Below are positions 60,821 through 64,000 of a DNA stretch of 64,000 bases, piece after piece; position 1 is the first letter of the stretch, and every line of letters starts with the position of its first letter. Where the stretch lies: the NCBI GenBank assembly GCA_037954665.1, contig JBBMOL010000071.1:2103441-2167440 (forward strand), written 5' to 3'. Both the position numbers and the translations under genes were made by a program. Source of the DNA: Laguncularia racemosa. Lineage: Eukaryota; Streptophyta; Magnoliopsida; Myrtales; Combretaceae. The notes beneath the pieces are model-generated. The model was not told the DNA's origin, ran no database searches, and worked only from the letters and a program-made list of their open reading frames with translations.

Positions 60821-62660
60821 ATGCGACGGCATGAGTTGTCACTCCATCACGATGAGCGTACGATCCCATTCGATGTGCGAATGGAGCCATACTTATAGTT
60901 GACTGGATTCGAAGGTATTAGTCGACTGCAGTTCATACCCCTTGATTGGCACATGATTACAGCATTGGTGAAGAGATGACATCTAGAGACACATACATTC
61001 CACATGTCGATTGGAGATTTTACCATCACACTACAAGATGTAGAGATCCAACTAGGACTCCCTATGGATGGATAGGCAGTTACAGGAAGTAGTTGCCTGG
61101 ATTGGGAAACATTGTGCGAGGAACTACTTGAGGCGAGACTTAGGTCCAATAGTAGCGGTAGGTGCATTTGCATGATATGGCTCTACAATATGTTTTAGCT
61201 AATCCCACCGAATGTCAAAGTGGAGCACATATATCGAGCTACCCATGCATACATTCTACAGCTATTAGGGAGATTTATCTTGGTCGATAAATCTAGCGCC
61301 CCCGTGCACGCGATATGGTTACCATTGTAGGAACATTTCAACATCACTGGAACATATAGTTGGGGGAGCGCATGTCTAGCTTGGTTGTATCACCAACTAT
61401 GTGTCGAGTCCTCACCGTCGACATATGAAATTGGAGGGGTAGTCATATTGCTACAAGTGTGTGCCTAGGACAGATTTCCCCACATCGCACCGAATAGTCG
61501 AGACAAACTATCTGTACCAATCGAATGTCCACTAGCGGCACGGTGGAACATAAGGAGAGACACGCAATTCCATCCCACTCACGTAGTCGGCGCATATTGG
61601 GATGCGCTAGACAAGCATAATATGTCGCAGGTACCTCAGTAATCATATTTATTTCCTTGCAATTAATCATATTTATGATTTAAAGTAAATAAAATTTCCT
61701 ACTTTCAAGTTGAATGAGAGTTGTACGGCGCGTATTTAATTAATATATTGTCGCAATTCTATAAAGCTAGCATGCAAGTTTGGACGGCTTGGGGCCACTC
61801 ATTTGTTTCCACATTATTGAGTGGCATTTCCCAGATCGAGTGGCCAGGCAGTTCTGTGGGTTTCAATATATCCCGCAGTCAGTGAACACGTAGCTAGAGC
61901 TACATAAAATCGACCTGCATGGCCGAATTGATGTCAATTGGACCATCCTACATGAAATGTATTTGAACATGTGGGAACAGCGGGTCAGTCAAGCCATTCC
62001 TATGAAGGGCCCTTACGGTGTGCATGATAGCTACCTGCAATGGTATGGGTCAATAAGTAGGGGATACATTGGTTACACGAGGGCAGTTCTTGGATTTTTA
62101 GTAAGAACGATTTACATACACTCTAATTAATATCCAAATAATTACATGATCATGTTAACCTTAATTTACGTTTTCTTCATACTTGTAGGGTGACACCTTA
62201 CGACAGATTTGCCTATCGCCAAACATATACACGATCGTGAGAATAGTTGTTCAGGGTCTTTAGTTCATGCTTCACCATGAGGAAGGGGGTTACACTGTAC
62301 CCGCAACTGGGGCATCAAAATCTCTAGGAGGAGGCCGAACCGGTTCCAGCGTGGCAATAAACGAAGGGACGATGTCAACCTTGAAATCGCAATAAGCCAG
62401 AGGAAAATCCCACATAAGACAAATAGATACATGTTGATCCCGATGTGGTGCATCCTAGCTTAGGGCCTACGTTTAGCCAATATAAGACGCCGCATTGGCA
62501 TTCTATTAGTGGTCCTGTACCAACATCGCCGGCTCTACGGAGACAACACCCTAGGAAGCAAAGCAGGGTGAATCATCGGATTAGCCACATCAGTGGAGTC
62601 CCATGCAATCGCGAGCATTCGACAATTCTCCTCACTAGCATGCCAACCAAAAGTTTAAAT
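60821..62660 (+). pseudogene. Plant mobile domain (PMD) gene in the MULE, three exons
   Basis: Exon 1 (60821-61630, exactly 270 codons before donor GTACCT) stays in one frame throughout: MRRHELSLHHDERTIPFDV, GISRLQFIPLDWHMITALV, ETHTFHMSIGDFTITLQDVE, IQLGLPMDG, TYSWGSACLAWLYHQLC. These are the conserved PMD blocks in order. It has about six in-frame stops and no frameshift. Exon 2 (about 61778-62100): ICFHIIEWHFPDRVARQFCG, FQYIPQSVNT, IDLHGRIDVNW, GPYGVHDSYLQWYGS, then donor GTAAGA; a frame slip lies near 61795. Exon 3 starts at 62189 after ACTTGTAG (GDTLRQICLSPN) and fades into a low-complexity C-terminus. Whether it ever acted for the transposon or was captured is unknown. Confidence 0.75.
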
Positions 62661-63121
62661 CTCCTCCAAATTCGCATGTAAAGCCATCCAACGCCTTTGC
62701 TCGGCTAGCTAGACATTTCACTAGGGGTAGGAGATAGGTTTTTAATTATTTGCATATGAATATGGTTTACTGTAAGGATGAAATTTATGTATTATTACAA
62801 TTTGTAAAAAATCAGTACGCATTCCGTAAAATCCACATTCAATGTGTACGTGTACAATGTTATGTCCTCAAATATTTCTTAAAATTTAACAAATGTCTCA
62901 ACAAATTGACAGTCAAAATAACTTCACAATAAATGAAAAAAATTGCATGTATATATACAGAATATGAAGCATCCCCCTTCTGCCATGTCTTTAAATGAAC
63001 TGGATGAAGTAGTCGAGAATTCACCTAAGCTGCAAAAGAGAAAAAGCTAATGTTAGCATCACAAATGCAATGTCAAACGTAATTGAATATGTAGTGATAT
63101 TCGTGAGTTACCATTATCGTG
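62661..63121. other. Gap between convergent PMD and transposase genes
   Basis: Shared 3' region of the two genes; no further frame of note. It would contain both transcript ends. Confidence 0.5.
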
Positions 63122-64000
63122 TCAACATGGGCATTTTCTTCTATTATGCCTCCTCCCTCTACAAATTTCACATGTGATTTGATCTAGATGTTCTTTAATG
63201 TCTATTTCTATGTGGTATCTTTTCTGCCTCGGCTTTCCCTTCTTCCGTATGAGATCTCCCCTTAGACGGAGTCTCAAGAAGTACATTGGCACCCAATCCA
63301 ACTTATCCCCTATAGGCATGAAGTGCATCGTATATGTTTGGTCTTGATGTGTTCATCTATACCAATCGGGTATAGAATGCGTCATATCAAGCCTGAGCAA
63401 AGCAGCTACTGCATATGCGTAGGAGCATATAATTCTATATATTTGCCACTTCTGGCAGCTACATATGCTACGGGCAAAGTCGACAACGTGTGTTCGGTCC
63501 CCTCCCCTTAACCCGCTGGCAACACGACGACTATCGGTAAGGACTTTAAAAACTCTGTCATGCTTACTGTAGTTGATGACCTTGTGGTTGCTAGCTCATG
63601 AACTCCATTGGTGGATTATTTAGGCTACATATTTGGTGAGAATTCTACCCTTTGCTATATTCTTCAATGCTTTCGTTCGCTGCTGCACGAAGTACCCGAC
63701 ACAGTTGTAGAACGTTTTCTTCACCAAAGCAATCACAGGTAACCCTCGAGCCCCCTTCAATACAAAGCTATAGCTTTCGACAACATTAGAGGTCATATAC
63801 CCAAATCAATAACAGTCGTCATGAGCTAGTGTCTACATATTCAACGGCATGTCGTTAAACCAGTCTAACGCATCTAGCAAAATCATCCCCACCTGCTCTA
63901 TCACATAATTCAACTTGCGAGATTGTACTTGCAACCTAGCATATGTCACCAACTTCTTGCACTTAGTGTTTTTATGTGTTGAGTTAAAGTTGCTCTCAAT
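63122..64000 (-). pseudogene. MULE transposase C-terminal half, cut by window end
   Basis: The C-terminal 68 codons (63328-63122) are open: FMPIGDKLDWVPMYFLRLRL and a zinc knuckle CEICRGRRHNRRKC ending CPC-stop. Upstream on the minus strand: a SWIM-type zinc finger remnant (CSCQKW ... CSYAYAVAA, around 63480-63410) and the stretch MTSNVVESYSFVLKGARGLP near 63790-63730, matching the left MULE. There are stops between these blocks. The DDE catalytic domain would lie beyond 64000. Compared with 13335-14250 it is the same family and somewhat better preserved. Confidence 0.75.

Larger units (their letters stand above)
59240..64000. mobile_element. Right-hand MULE carrying a PMD gene, cut by window end
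   Basis: Holds a minus-strand MULE transposase (63122 to beyond 64000) and a plus-strand PMD gene (60821-62660) that converge, with about 460 bases between them. Left of the PMD gene is an AT-rich tandem array. A candidate terminal block at 59264-59293 (CCTAGTCCATGCCTTCAGTA) matches 19 of 30 bases with 12896-12925 at the matching end of the left MULE. The other end lies outside the window, so element limits are inferred. Confidence 0.5.

Noticed and set aside
1..64000. CRISPR arrays, bacterial operons, rRNA or tRNA genes, organellar insertions
   Set aside because: The tandem arrays present have no spacer-repeat structure, and the coding content is plant transposon-type; no structural RNA was recognised by eye. 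A covariance-model scan would be needed to exclude isolated tRNA genes.

Overview
The window looks like repeat-rich intergenic DNA from a flowering plant, most likely a eudicot. It is strongly AT-rich and dominated by Ty1-copia, Ty3-gypsy, LINE, Mutator-like (MULE) and hAT elements with plant-type signals: initiator-Met-tRNA primer sites, plant mobile domain genes and plant splice sites. I cannot name the species. No rRNA, tRNA, CRISPR array or organellar insert was recognised.

Layout: 0.1-1.7 kb is a decayed plant mobile domain (PMD) gene. 1.9-6.5 kb is non-coding. 6.5-12.2 kb is an old copia element (A), split by a 1.2-kb non-autonomous hAT element. 12.8-16.7 kb is a decayed MULE whose transposase is on the minus strand. 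16.7-26.0 kb is mostly AT-rich DNA with a possible small TIR element (21.1-22.0 kb) and the one plausible intact gene, a 164-codon unknown gene at 22918-23412 (minus). 26.0-28.2 kb is a short, complete, internally deleted gypsy-type element (C) with a perfect 5-bp target duplication. 29.2-35.9 kb is a young, full-length copia element (D) with near-identical LTRs and a perfect target duplication. 36.6-42.5 kb is a LINE remnant split by a complete copia element (F). 42.5-45.7 kb is a 5'-truncated copia element (G). 48.4-57 kb holds a broken 3' fragment of a DUF616 (TOD1/MUCI70-like) glycosyltransferase gene and several duplicated non-coding segments, interrupted by an LTR-like block at 53.5-55.4 kb. 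59.2-64.0 kb is a second MULE, cut by the window edge, with an AT-rich tandem array, a three-exon PMD gene on plus and a transposase on minus, converging on each other.

Two things deserve most attention. Copia element D appears to start Gag in its 5' LTR: an ATG followed by a consensus donor joins in frame, across a 1.46-kb intron packed with two tandem arrays, to the long Gag-Pol frame. The right-hand MULE pairs its transposase with a convergent PMD gene, as MuDR pairs mudrA and mudrB. Across the window, coding decay is dominated by in-frame nonsense changes that look like C-to-T or G-to-A transitions, as expected for methylated, silenced DNA.
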